From NCBI GenBank assembly GCA_035772735.1, contig JASDFA010000007.1, positions 82,979,501 to 83,043,500 on the forward strand: 64,000 nt of DNA, written 5' to 3'. This stretch comes from Datura wrightii. Taxonomy: Eukaryota; Streptophyta; Magnoliopsida; Solanales; Solanaceae. The notes below the pieces were generated by a model. That model did no database searches. It was not told where the DNA came from and saw only the letters and a list, made by a program, of their open reading frames with translations. Shown here piece by piece: positions 1-10,011 of the stretch; the first letter of the stretch is position 1; every line of letters begins with the position of its first letter. Both the position numbers and the translations under genes were made by a program.

Positions 1-2542
1 AAAATTTTGCGTACAACTGGCGGTCCCTGAGAATCTGGAGCACTGTCCGCAAATGAGTCCGGTGATCTGCTTCGGAGCGAGAATACACAAGAATATCATC
101 AATGAATACTATCACGAACAAGTCCAGGAAGGGTCTGAAAATACTGCTCATCAGGTCCATAAAAACTGCTGGGGCATTTGTTAGTCCGAAGGACATAACC
201 AGAAATTCAAAATGTCCATATCGGGTCCTGAATGCTGTCTTAGGGATGTCCCTCTCACGTACTCGGACCTGGTGATATCCGGACCGCAAGTCAATCTTAG
301 AAAAGTATCTGGCTCCCTGTAACTGATCAAATAGGTCATCAATCCTAGGAAGCGGATACTTATTCTTTACTGTAACTTTATTAAGCTGCCGATAATCTAT
401 ACACATTCGGAGCGAGCCATCTTTCTTTCTCACAAACAAGACTGGCGCACCCCACGGGGAAGTACTCGGCCTAATAAAACCTTTATCTAACAAGTCTTTC
501 AACTGCTCCTTTAATTCTCTGAGTTCTGCAGGAGCCATACGATAAGGAGGTATTGATATTGGTTGAGTGCCTGGTAGCAAGTCGATAGCGAAGTCTATTT
601 CCCTTTCTGGGGGAATACCAGGTAACTCATCAGGAAATACATCTGGGAATTCATTTACCACTGGAACAGACTGGAGTGTCGGAGATTCTGCTTGGACATC
701 CTGAACTCTGACAAGATGGTAAATGCACCCCTTAGATATCAACTTTCTCGCCCGAAGGTAGGAAATAAACCTACCTTTTGGCATCGTGGTGCTGCCCTTC
801 CACTCCCGTACTGCCTCCCCCGGGAAGTGGAATCGGACCGTTTTGGTCCAACATTCAACATTAGCAAAACATGGTACTAACCAATCCATACCCATTATGG
901 CATCGAAGTCTATCATTTCCAACTCAACCAGATCTACTGTGGTCTGACGGTCAACAATCTCTACTGTACACCCGCGGTAGATTCGGCGAGCTGTGATAGA
1001 GTCACCGACGGGCGTAGATACTAAAAAGGGCTGCTGTAATGATTCTGGTACAATACTAAACTTCCGTGCCACAAATAGAGTAATATAGGACAAAGTAGAC
1101 CCTGGATCAATTAGCACATAAGCAGGGTGTGAGCAGATAGTTAGCATACCTGTCACAACATCAGGCGATGCCTCTGAATCTTGCCTCCCTGGTAAGGCAT
1201 ATGTGCGGCTTGGACCCGCACCTATACTGGAGGCCCCTGATCTACCTCGACCCCTGCCTACTGAAACTGGGGGCCTGCGCCCAGTCGAGGATGCTGTAGC
1301 TCGTGATCCTGTTGATGCCCTATCCTGTCTGTCCCGGTCCTCACGACCTCTGGCTGGGCAATCTCTCATCAAATGGCCTTCTTGCCCACAACTATAGCAT
1401 GCGGTGGAACCATACCTGCATGCTCCAGAATGGCGTCGGCTGCATATAGGGCAAAGTGGTAGGGTATACCTACTCTGCTCCGCCCTCCTTTGTGACGGTG
1501 AGTCTACCGTCCGCGAACCTCTACCAGCCTCTGACTGCCCCCTGCGGTTGGATCTACCTCCCTGTGACTGTGGCGGAGGCGGGGGCCTGGGCGGCCTGTC
1601 TGACAATCGTGGCCTGGGTCCTCCCCGGGCCTCTATTTGTAACTCAGCTGGCCTATCCCGGCGATGCTGCTCCTGATTAACCCTTCTGATTTCCCGATGT
1701 CGCTGTCTGATGCCCTCAATATTCTGGGCAAATGCCTGGATTCGGGAAATATCCATATCTTCTCGCAGTGTGGCCGTGATACAAGTCTCGACATATTCTG
1801 GGTTCAACCCCATAATAAAACGGTGCACTCTGGATGCCATGGTATCCACGAAAGCCGGTGCATATCGAGCCAAGGAGTCAAACCGCAAGGAATATTCCCG
1901 AACACTCATGGCCCCCTGCTCCAGATGTAGGAACTGGTCTACCCGGGCCTGTCGAATCTCCCGCGGTAGATAATGATCCAAAAAGGCTCCTGAAAAGCTG
2001 GACCAGGTGGGAGGGGGAACATCTCTCCCTCGGGACCTCTCCCAGCTTTCATACCATAACACCGCAATATCTCGCAACCGGAATGCGGCCAATTCAACTG
2101 ACTCAGTAGGCGTAGCATGCATAACCCTGAGGATTCTCTGCATCTGATCCAGAAAATCTTGGAGGTCCTCTGTTCGGTCCGTGCCTGTGAACTGTGAGGG
2201 ATTCAGGGCTAAGAACTCTCGGACCCTCGAACTACCGGGCCCTCCTGATACTTCTGCAACTGTGGATGGCATTTGCTGACGCTGAGCAGCCATCATCTGT
2301 GCTATCATAACTACAGCACTCCTAACCTCCTGGTCGGAAGGTGTCGGTATACGGACTGCTGAAGATACTGTCGCTCCAAACGGCTCCTGACGTGGTGGAG
2401 ACTGCTGAGGAGGCTGAGATGAAACCTCTGTAGGGCCCTCTGATCGGGCTGTCTCCAAATGAGGGGGAGGCATCCTGCTGGTGCCCTCCCCTGCTGCAAT
2501 GTCTAAGCTCCGACCTGTGACAGGATGGCGCTGGTCTGACAT
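1..2542 (-). CDS. Element A gag-pol polyprotein (gag, protease, start of RT), partial
   Basis: The frame opens with ATG at 2542 (MSDQRHPV...) and stays open for 847 codons to the window edge. Residues about 100-300 form the retrotransposon gag domain. A CCHC zinc knuckle, CX2CX4HX4C, spans residues 382-395. The aspartic protease active site is at D479, written DPG rather than the usual DSG/DTG. Reverse transcriptase starts near residue 640 and contains the FIDD catalytic pair at residues 815-816. Thumb, RNase H, integrase and any chromodomain lie outside. Gag would form virus-like particles, protease would mature the polyprotein and RT would copy the RNA in the cytoplasm. The ATG lies only about 200 bp after the primer site, which supports it as the start. 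No frameshift or stop was found in a hand translation. Confidence 0.95.
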   Translation of the reverse strand, partial: MSDQRHPVTGRSLDIAAGEGTSRMPPPHLETARSEGPTEVSSQPPQQSPPRQEPFGATVSSAVRIPTPSDQEVRSAVVMIAQMMAAQRQQMPSTVAEVSGGPGSSRVREFLALNPSQFTGTDRTEDLQDFLDQMQRILRVMHATPTESVELAAFRLRDIAVLWYESWERSRGRDVPPPTWSSFSGAFLDHYLPREIRQARVDQFLHLEQGAMSVREYSLRFDSLARYAPAFVDTMASRVHRFIMGLNPEYVETCITATLREDMDISRIQAFAQNIEGIRQRHREIRRVNQEQHRRDRPAELQIEARGGPRPRLSDRPPRPPPPPQSQGGRSNRRGQSEAGRGSRTVDSPSQRRAEQSRYTLPLCPICSRRHSGACRYGSTACYSCGQEGHLMRDCPARGREDRDRQDRASTGSRATASSTGRRPPVSVGRGRGRSGASSIGAGPSRTYALPGRQDSEASPDVVTGMLTICSHPAYVLIDPGSTLSYITLFVARKFSIVPESLQQPFLVSTPVGDSITARRIYRGCTVEIVDRQTTVDLVELEMIDFDAIMGMDWLVPCFANVECWTKTVRFHFPGEAVREWKGSTTMPKGRFISYLRARKLISKGCIYHLVRVQDVQAESPTLQSVPVVNEFPDVFPDELPGIPPEREIDFAIDLLPGTQPISIPPYRMAPAELRELKEQLKDLLDKGFIRPSTSPWGAPVLFVRKKDGSLRMCIDYRQLNKVTVKNKYPLPRIDDLFDQLQGARYFSKIDLRSGYHQVRVRERDIPKTAFRTRYGHFEFLVMSFGLTNAPAVFMDLMSSIFRPFLDLFVIVFIDDILVYSRSEADHRTHLRTVLQILRDRQLYAKF

Positions 2543-2739
2543 TATCTGTAGCCAAAGAATATGGTAAGATTTTAGGAATTCAACCCTATACTGTACCGCT
2601 CTATGGCACGACTGAATCAGAATAAAATACAACCATCCTATCATGCCTTGCAGCCTCCTACCCATAGTATGTGGTGCACAACACATCCATGGACAAGACT
2701 CTACTTAGCACGGCTTGCAGACTCCCTGGGATACGACCT

Positions 2740-2751
2740 GCTCTGATACCA
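2740..2751 (-). other. Element A primer binding site and short leader
   Basis: On the minus strand the sequence TGGTATCAGAGC follows the LTR end after four bases. It matches the 3' end complement of plant initiator tRNA-Met, the primer normally used by chromoviruses. The match is perfect over these 12 bases, unlike the decayed versions in elements B, C and F. The leader from here to the gag ATG (2543-2739) is about 197 bp and holds no other feature that I can see. Confidence 0.9.
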
Positions 2752-2755
2752 AGTT

Positions 2756-5339
2756 TGTCACACCCCGCCTTGGGGGGGGGGGGTACGACTGGCACCTGGT
2801 GCCCTACTAAGATCTGACCTGCTAGACTGTTAAGCCTGGGCGCATCTGGCGCCTGGCTGGCTCTAACTCAGATTTCTGGAAACAAAGGGCTATATAACGG
2901 CTGTAAATATAGCCCCCGGCCCATTGGCCTATCGCCTGCTGTACCTGTCTTGGCAGCTAACCAGAAACATAGTAATTCAGGGAAACATATACGGGCCGAC
3001 AAGGCCACCATGCTGTCTAGTTATCTGCAACTTAATCATAAAGCACAAAAAGAAGCTACGTGACCGGCAAGGTCACCACCACTGACAATTATGGCCCCTC
3101 ACGACCATCACAGAAGTAAGAAAGAGTAAAGACAACTATACAACTGCACGGCCCCACACGACCGGCTCATCTGACCACAGGGATTTCATACAGAATGCAA
3201 GCCTCTAGGAATAGTAATAGAACTGATCGGGACAGGGCCCCGACCTACCCATGCTATATACAACAAAAGGAACTGGACTACACCTCTGAAATTCAGCCTC
3301 CGGATGACTGGAGCTGAATACTCAACCGCTGACAGGGAGTCACGTTGAATCGCCTGCTCGTTTAGGAGTACCTGCAGGCAAGTAATGCAGCGCCCCACTG
3401 GGCGTCAGTACCACTGATACTGAGTATGTAAAGCAACTGAAATAATATAACTGAAAACAACATCTGAAAGCAATAATATGACTGATGAAGCAGAAGTAGG
3501 AGGAATAACTTAATTGTCTGATGAAGTAGATCGTACCTGTTCTTACTGATACCGAAGGAAGTAGGAATCATACCTGGAGGTGTATCATTCTACTACCAAC
3601 CTACTCACGCCTAATATAACATAGCATAGCATACATAACATAACATAACACACACAAACCTTACCCGGCCCCCATAAGCCGGGAGGTACAATCAACACAG
3701 AATCTATGCCCCTACCCCGGTCATCCCATCTCCTATAGTGGCTGTAAGCATCCTGCCGGTCCCTGGGTATGCACTTGGGCTCGCTGAGCCCCTGACTATA
3801 ACTGTATCTGAGTCCGAAGGACTCTAAATCAACGCCCCGGGCGTACCCGCTCGACGGGGGTGTATAAGGGCCGACCAAGCCACAATATGGGGAAACTGGC
3901 ATCCCATCTTTGTCCCCTTGCGGGACGGCATATGACTCCGTAGAGCGATGTATCCTCGTCCTCTGGCGGACGAGTCGATACAGCTATTAACCCTGGGCGG
4001 TCAGGAATGCTAGGTAATCCAACCCCAATCAATACAATGGTCTCGACTAATCATGTTGTCTGTGTATCTCATAAGCCAAAACTAATAGGCGTAAGGTATT
4101 ATATAAATCATATATTGGGCTAATAATAGCAATATGTAGGTGTCTGATACATGCTGAGACAGGTAAGTATAAATATGAATATAGTTCCCTGTCTAACTGT
4201 ACTGGGGCAAAGGATATACAAGCCGGTGTTTCTGCTGAAGGCTATGCTGTTCACTAGGTTTCTGTATAAACATAATTTGCTATTTCTAACACGCTTCCTA
4301 AACCATATACAGTTACTATTCTATATCTGAAATGCTTTACTGATGCTGTACTACCTTGCGAGGTTTCAGCTAAACACAACAATATCTTGGCAGGGCATAT
4401 TATATCACATACTGAATATACTGGGCAACCTTAATCATTTATATTCAAATCTATATCATACGGATAGGTATCGTACACGTTACAGCCCAAAACTGCTCAT
4501 ATTGCACCAATGTTCAAAATAATACAATAATCAATTTCTGAACCTTCTACTGGTCTGTAAATTACTACACTGCTTCAATGTCACTCAACTTGCCGAGGAA
4601 ACTTAACTTTACATACCTTATCTTTGAATATTCGTCCGTCGGACGAGGCTCGGCCGGTACTTCTACTGTTTTCTCCCAACTGCATTCATAAATACGTCAA
4701 TCAATACTAAATACAACGTTATTGTAAAGAGCAACGTTACTTTCGATTTAATTTATAGCCTAAACTTAGGCTTATCGAAAGACGGTCAAAAACTCGCTAT
4801 TTTTCAGCGGCCCAGAAGGGAGAAATATTTACTTCTCAACTAGGAACACATAGACATTAATTTAGAGCAATTCTACTTACTTTAGTTCGACGGCTCGCCA
4901 ATTCGTCGGCCATATTTCGCGAAACTAATTCCGTAGAAATGTTCTCTGCTGCTAAATACCTTGGTATCTAGGATTAATTTGGGTTTGGGCAGCGTTTGGC
5001 AGCGTAATCGGACGAAAATATTTAATTTTCCTACGTTTTTCTCTGGTTGCAGCGTGTTCTGGAAATTTATGAAGTGAATAATGATCTCAAACCGCAGTGG
5101 GGGCTTTATATAGTTGGGCCTGGACAAGGGCAACGTGTCACGGAGCCATCGCGGAGGCTTCACCTCTGTGACACGCTGCCATCGCGGAGGGGCTCTGCCT
5201 CGGCTCCTCCCGCGATGGTTCGACAGGTTTCTCGTCTGATCTTTTCCCGGGCCTTTCCCTAGCACGTATGGTTTTCAAATATGCTTAACCCACGTGCGAA
5301 TAGGTCATCTAAGTGCCGGGAATTCTACGGGGTATAACA
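2756..5339 (-). repeat. 5' LTR of element A (2584 bp)
   Basis: On the minus strand the LTR begins TGTTATACCCCG at 5339 and ends GTGTGACA at 2756. The presumed U3 near 5130-5225 is GC-rich and carries repeated CATCGCGGAG and GTGTCACG/GTGACACG modules. A TATA box follows at 5105-5112, so R and U5 would span more than 2 kb. Other contents are a poly-G run near 2767-2778, a simple ATAACATAGC-type repeat at 3613-3655, and a perfect GAGTCC/GGACTC stem at 3810-3824. Short open frames inside the LTR look like chance. The partner LTR lies outside, so the insertion cannot be dated. Confidence 0.92.
5105..5112 (-). promoter_or_regulatory. TATA box of element A LTR
   Basis: The minus strand reads CTATATAAAGCCC, a strong plant TATA box, about 225 bp inside the LTR. 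It lies directly downstream of the GC-rich repeat modules, as expected for the U3/R border. Transcription would start about 30 bp lower, near 5075, and run toward gag. The start site is inferred. Confidence 0.65.
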
Positions 5340-5864
5340 TCTAAGTCTTGCTGTTTTACCGGAGGGAAAAAACCGTATCAAGAATTTCCTCGCAAGATCA
5401 TCCCACGTATAAATAGAATTCGGTGGCTCAGCCTTCAACCACCTCTTGGCTTCTCCCAATAGTGAAAATGGGTACAATGTAAGCCGGACATAATCTAATG
5501 ACACTCCAGCGGGGATGTAAGTGTCACTTATCTCCAAAAAATTTTGGAGATGCTATTGTGGATCTTCATGAGGCAGACCGGTAAACTGCCCACTAGTGTG
5601 CAGCAATTGCACCATATTCTGCATAAGTTCGAACCTCCCTCCTGGCTCAGGTTTGCGGATGCTAGATGTGACATTATTAGCATGTGGGATTGCCACCTCG
5701 CGAACTGGCCGAGCTGCTACTTCTTCGGGCACTAACACTGCCCGTACTACCGGTGGATTCTGTTGTTGCTCCATGATCGTCTGTCTGAGCAACTGCAGCT
5801 TTCTTTCTAGAGCTTCTCTCCGCTTACTATGAAATATTCTTTCTGGCTCTAAATACGAGTCCAC
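5340..5864 (-). pseudogene. Athila-like gag, interrupted by element A
   Basis: The frame enters from a GTG codon at 5864 and contains a glutamine-rich stretch. It then shows the typical gag passage QFTGLPHEDPQ, a stop at 5550-5552 and, in the same frame, FLEISDTY...FSLLGEAKRWLKAEP, ending at KTARLR where element A inserted. The stop is TAG in place of a probable CAG glutamine codon, a transition typical of methylated cytosine decay. Apart from this stop and the insertion, the visible gag is in frame. The true start is unclear because no ATG precedes the visible frame closely. Confidence 0.82.
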
Positions 5865-5990
5865 CAGCTCCTTGTCTCTTGCCAGCGTTCAACAGATATT
5901 AAATCTGCAAAATACAGGCTAAGACCAAGTTGTCAACACTAAGAGAATAAAAATACAGTAAATTAACACTCCAGACAAATTCACCAATTG

Positions 5991-6012
5991 CCAGTCCCCG
6001 GCAACGGTGCCA
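5991..6012 (-). other. Athila-like 1 primer binding site
   Basis: The minus strand reads TGGCACCGTTGCCGGGGACT just downstream of the LTR end. This resembles the tRNA-Asp-type primer site of Athila elements, where TGGCGCCGTTGCCGGGGA is usual, with one G to A change. The leader between this site and gag (5865-5990) is AT-rich and has no further feature that I recognise. Confidence 0.8.
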
Positions 6013-6018
6013 AAAACT

Positions 6019-7438
6019 TGTTCGGTTGTTTGCTATGGGTATAAAACTACACGCAAGTGCACGTGGTCGAACAAGTAGTAAAGTGGCTTAAGTAAGCCAA
6101 ATATCGATCCCACAGGGACTGGGATGAAGTGCAATCTGCTCAAGTGTGCTATATTTCAATTCTAAAAATGCAGACAACAGTGTAACCAAGAGTTTGATAT
6201 TTTGTTTTATAATTTCTATGCTAAAGCTAAAACAATTATCTAATGTGAGTCTGAACTATGAATGAGAGCATGCTGAGGCTAAACGAACATGTAATGAAAT
6301 TAATTATGAACAAAATTTGGTTAATCTTTTCCTCCGTTTGCTAGTCAAGAACTATTGCCAAGGAATTAAAACTCTCGTATTTAACCCCACTTAAGAATCA
6401 TGAACCATCCACCTACATTTCTGTGATTAAATGCAATTCATGTTCTAACCAGACAAACCTGGTTCCTAAATTGACTAATACGACTTTCAGGTATATTTCT
6501 ATCCTGAAAGTAAATCAATTCTCAATTTTCCCAAACCAAGTAAAGATCATATCCTATTAATCTACAACTTTCCAATTTCTTGCTCTCTCGAGTGAAACCG
6601 GACTTTTTAGATATACATTAACGTAGGCCACACATTAATGCAGTAAGAACAAGAATTAATAGAACAACCATGGAAGAAAAGATGAAAAACCAATATGATC
6701 AACAATTACATTTCACTACAATTGTTAATAACCTCAGCAAGAAGATGAATTAGCCACTCATTTGTGGATTAAACATCGTTAAATGAGTGTTAAAATACAA
6801 GCAATTGAATACAAGGAGAAGGAAAGAGAGAAAAACCCTAATAATTTCGTCCCCTCAATTGCCTGTAACCCACGTTCTTGCTCCACCAAGTCAAAATATT
6901 GAAAAATGAACCTAAGTGTTCTATTTATACTGGTGGGAATTTTTCCCGAAACAACGAGCAACGTGTCACAGAGTGCATCGCGGAGCACTGCCTTCGTGAC
7001 ACGCTACGGACGCGGACCTTCACTGGAACTGGGGGTACAGGAAATAAAGCCCAATGTGGCACGGCGTGCAACGCGGATCCAAGCCACCGTGCCACGGACC
7101 CATCGCGTACCCTCTCTGGAAATTGGGCGAAAATTCCCTATCCAGGCAGAAGGCCTCCGCGATGGCAAGGTGACACGGCTCCATCGCGGAGCCCCTTTAT
7201 TTTATGTTGTCCAATGCCTTGTCCCTTGCTCGCATCCAAGTCCAACCCCGATATCCTCCAACATGCATTTTAGCTTCCCGAAATTACATTTTACCTGCAA
7301 AACAATGCAAATCATGTTGGTTAGTATAAATTCACATTTTATTACCAATTACATGAGAATGTATACACATTGATAGATAAACAAGGCTAAAATTCCACAT
7401 TTGAGTATCACTTGGGCATATAAATTTGCCCAAGATCA
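6019..7438 (-). repeat. LTR of Athila-like element 1 (about 1420 bp)
   Basis: On the minus strand the LTR begins TGATCTTGGGCAAATT at 7438 and ends CCGAACA at 6019. Just inside the start lies an inverted repeat, TTGGGCA...TGCCCAA. U3 at 6955-7200 is GC-rich with alternating GTGTCACG, GTGACACG, CATCGCGGAG and GTGGCACGG modules, similar in vocabulary to the LTR of element A although the elements are only distantly related. The TATA box is at 6922-6929. The 3' edge is set by the primer site; the 5' edge is set by where B sequence resumes. Small open frames inside are chance. Confidence 0.8.
6922..6929 (-). promoter_or_regulatory. TATA box of Athila-like 1 LTR
   Basis: The minus strand reads GTATAAATAGAACAC, a good TATA box immediately downstream of the GC-rich repeat modules at 6955-7200. 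The arrangement matches that in element A, supporting its use as the U3 promoter. Confidence 0.65.
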
Positions 7439-8482
7439 CTGGTATACTCTAGAAACGAGGAGGAACATGCTAACCATCTGAGGATAGTGCTACAGACGCT
7501 CAGAGACCGCTAGTTGTTTGCTAAATTCAGCAAATGTGAATTCTATTGAAGTCTGTGACTTTCCTTGGTGACGTGGTCTTGGGTGAGGGTATTTAGGTAG
7601 ATCCTCAAAAGGTAGAAGTTGTCAAAGACTGGCCCAGAACTACTTACCCAATCGAAATTAGAAGTTTCTTGGGTCTAGCCTGTTATTACTGACATTTTGT
7701 TAAAGGATTTTCCTCTATTGCATCTTCTCTGACAAGGTTAACTCGGGAAAAGGTGAACTTTTCAGTGGTCAAATGTGTGTGAGAAGAGTTTCCAGGAGTT
7801 GAAGACTCAACTCACTATCGCTCTAATTTTAACCTTACCGGAAGAAATAGGTGGGTTCGTACTATATTGTGATGCTTCTAGGGTGGGACTCTATTGCATT
7901 CTGATGCAGCGTGGTAAGGTGATCGCTTACGCCTTCAGACAGCTCAAGATTCAAAAAAGAACTATCCAACTCATGACCTTGAGTTGGCAGCAGTGGTGTT
8001 TGCATTGAGAATATGGAGGTATTACCTTTATGGGGCTCACGTGGATGTTTTCACCGATCACAAGACCTGCAGTATGTGTTCAGTTAGAAAGACTTGAATC
8101 TTCGGCGGAGAAGGTGATTGGAGCTATTGAAGGAGTACGAAATGAGTGTGCTATACCACCCAGGAAAGGCCAATGTGGTGGTTGATGCTCTAAGCAGAAT
8201 GTCCATGAGGAGTGTAGCTCATGTGGAAGAGAGCAGAAAAGAACTGGCAAAGGATATTCTCAGGTTAGCTCAGTTGGGACTGCAGTTGGTTGATTCAGCT
8301 GAGGGCGGGGTAGTAGTGCAAAGTGTATTGTACTCCTCGTTAGTTGTTGAAGCTATGTCAAGGCAGGATGAAGATCCCATACTGCTTAAGATGAAAGAAA
8401 CAGTTCTCAGAAATGAAGTGGAGGCTTTCTCCGAAGGGGGAGATGGTGTGCTCCGTACCTGGGATGACTATGTGTACCAGTT
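7439..8482 (+). pseudogene. B unit 1: RT end and RNase H, decayed
   Basis: Sequence resumes in the middle of RT, just after the catalytic FIDD motif (reads LVYSRN...), because Athila-like 1 interrupts it. The connection domain has in-frame stops at 7513 and near 7592. RNase H at 7775-8480 has readable blocks (LPEEIGGFVLYCDASRVGL, then SVLYHPGKANVVVDALSRMS). A one-base deletion and a TAG stop lie between them near 8068-8090. The same lesions occur in units 2 and 3. No function is expected. Confidence 0.85.
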
Positions 8483-9775
8483 GTAGGTGACTTGAGAAAA
8501 CAGATGTTGGTAGAAGCACATAGTTCCAAATATTCTATTCACCCTGGTGCACTAAGATGTACAGTGATCTACAGGATATTTACTGGTGGAACTTCATGAA
8601 AAGAGACATAGCAGAATTTGTGGTTAAGTGCCTGAACTGCAGCAGGATAAGGTGGAACATCAGAGACTGGGAGGTATGACTCAAGATATTAGCATACCCA
8701 CATGGAAGTGGTAAGAAGTGAATATGGACTTTATTACAAGTCTACATTGTACTCTCCGGCAACATGACTAAATTTGGGTGATAGTAGACCGGATGACCAA
8801 GTCAGCACATTTCCTCCCAATTAAAACTATAGACTTAATTGAGGATTATGCTAGGCTATATATCCGGGAGATAGTCAGACTACATGGGGTGCCCTTGTCC
8901 ATCATCTCAGATAGAGGTATTCACATTGCATTTCTTGAAGTTATTTTAGAAAGGACTCGTTATCTAGGTCAAACTCAGCACAACTTTTCACCCTCAAACA
9001 GTTGGACAAGCTGAACAGACTATACAGACATTAGAATATATACTAAGAGCTTGTATGATCGATTTAAAGGGTAGCTGGGATGATCACTTGCCTCTCATCA
9101 AGTTTGTGTACAACAGCAGCTACCACTCCAGTATTTAAATGGTCCCATTTGAGGCATTATATGGTAGGAGGTGAAAATCTCCTATAGGGTGGTTTGTGGT
9201 TGGTGAAGCTACCTTGATAGGGACAGACTCAATTCATGAAGCTATGCAGAAGGTGCAACTTACCAGAGAGAGGTTGAAAATAGCGCAAAGTCGACAGAAA
9301 TCTTATACTGATGTGAGGAGGAGAGAGTTAGAATTTGCTATAGATGATTGTGTTTACCTAAAAAATTTAACCATGAAGGTAGAGCTGAGGTTTTGAAAGA
9401 AAGGAAAACTCAGTCCGAGATATATGGGACCCTAGAAGATTGTGAGGCAGATTGGCAGTGTTGCATATGAGTTAGAATTACCTCCAGAGTTAGCATCTGT
9501 GCACCCAGTCTTCCATGTGTCACTATTAAAGAAGTGCATCAGTGATGCAACTTTGGTTGTGTCGCCAGATAGTGTGGAAGTGAACGATAGTCTCTCTTAC
9601 GAAGAGGCCCCAGTTCAGATCCTAGACCTTCTGGTTCGTAAGCTTAGAAATAAGAAAGTCGCTTCGGTGAACGTCTTATGGAGGAACTAGCTAGTTGAGG
9701 GAGCCACATAGGAAGTAAAAGTAGACATGATGGCCAAATACCCTCATTTATGCCCTTCTAATTTAGTTTCAGCAT
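8483..9775 (+). pseudogene. B unit 1: integrase and chromodomain, decayed
   Basis: The zinc-binding part is degraded at 8500-8650. The catalytic core is readable from about 8700: the first Asp in NMDFITSL, then VDRMTKSAHFLPIKTIDL and the second Asp in SDRG near 8910. The Glu region near 9010-9060 is frameshifted. The C-terminal part (VAYELELPPELASVHPVFHV, 9442-9690) leads into chromodomain-like sequence (ILDLLVRKLRNKKVASVNVLW) with a stop, ending near 9770. In the family, the chromodomain guides insertion to marked chromatin. Confidence 0.83.
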
Positions 9776-10011
9776 CAGGTACTAATATCCTCCTCAATAC
9801 TCTATTCAGTTTCGTACTCATCAGCACTATTCAGATTTTCTATGTACATTCTAGTTGCATCAACTCTGTTAGCATGATTAAGTTAGTTTAGAGTCAGTCA
9901 TTCCTTCAGAAATTAGTTCATAGTCTCAGTCCGCGAATTTGCAGCTCTTTTCCTATTTCAAAAACAGTTTTAGCCTTCATTCGAGGAAGAATGATCCCAA
10001 GGGGGAGATAT
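9776..10011 (+). other. B unit 1: 3' untranslated region and polypurine tract
   Basis: About 235 bp with no coding sequence separate the chromodomain from LTR b. It ends with a polypurine tract, CCCAAGGGGGAGATAT (about 9997-10011), directly abutting the TG of the LTR. The tract would prime plus-strand DNA synthesis. An ATTCGAGGAAGAATG motif precedes it and recurs in units 2 and 3 and in elements C and D. Confidence 0.85.

Larger units (their letters stand above)
1..5339 (-). mobile_element. Element A: Tekay/Del-like Ty3/Gypsy chromovirus, 5' part
   Basis: This minus-strand element shows a 5' LTR, a primer binding site, a short leader and an open gag-pol frame running off the left edge. Its LTR ends in the usual TG...CA. 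Its upper edge at 5339/5340 falls inside the gag frame of an Athila-like element, so the insertion site is exact. The flanking pentamer at 5340-5344 is tctaa and should recur beyond the other LTR, outside the window. The absence of any stop in the visible frame makes A the best preserved element here. The Tekay/Del assignment rests on protein style and the long LTR; the integrase and chromodomain that would confirm it are not in the window. Confidence 0.93.
5340..7438 (-). mobile_element. Athila-like element 1 (LTR, primer site, gag start), host of element A
   Basis: A minus-strand LTR (6019-7438), a primer site containing CCGTTGCCGGGGA and a gag frame identify an Athila-like Ty3/Gypsy element. 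Element A cuts the gag at 5339/5340; the rest lies beyond A outside the window. The upper edge abuts reverse transcriptase sequence of the B chain that resumes exactly at 7439. This element therefore inserted into B, with expected target pentamer ctggt (7439-7443). Confidence 0.85.

Noticed and set aside
3186..4032. Several minus-strand open frames inside the LTR of element A
   Set aside because: They overlap in different frames within a defined LTR and show no domain; treated as chance.
4882..5265. A 127-codon minus-strand frame across the U3 of element A
   Set aside because: It spans the TATA box and palindromic modules, has low-complexity basic composition and reads through a promoter region; not a gene.
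6878..7373. Two overlapping plus-strand frames of 131 and 155 codons in the Athila-like 1 LTR
   Set aside because: They run antisense through GC-rich U3 modules, which avoid stop codons by composition; no domain is visible.
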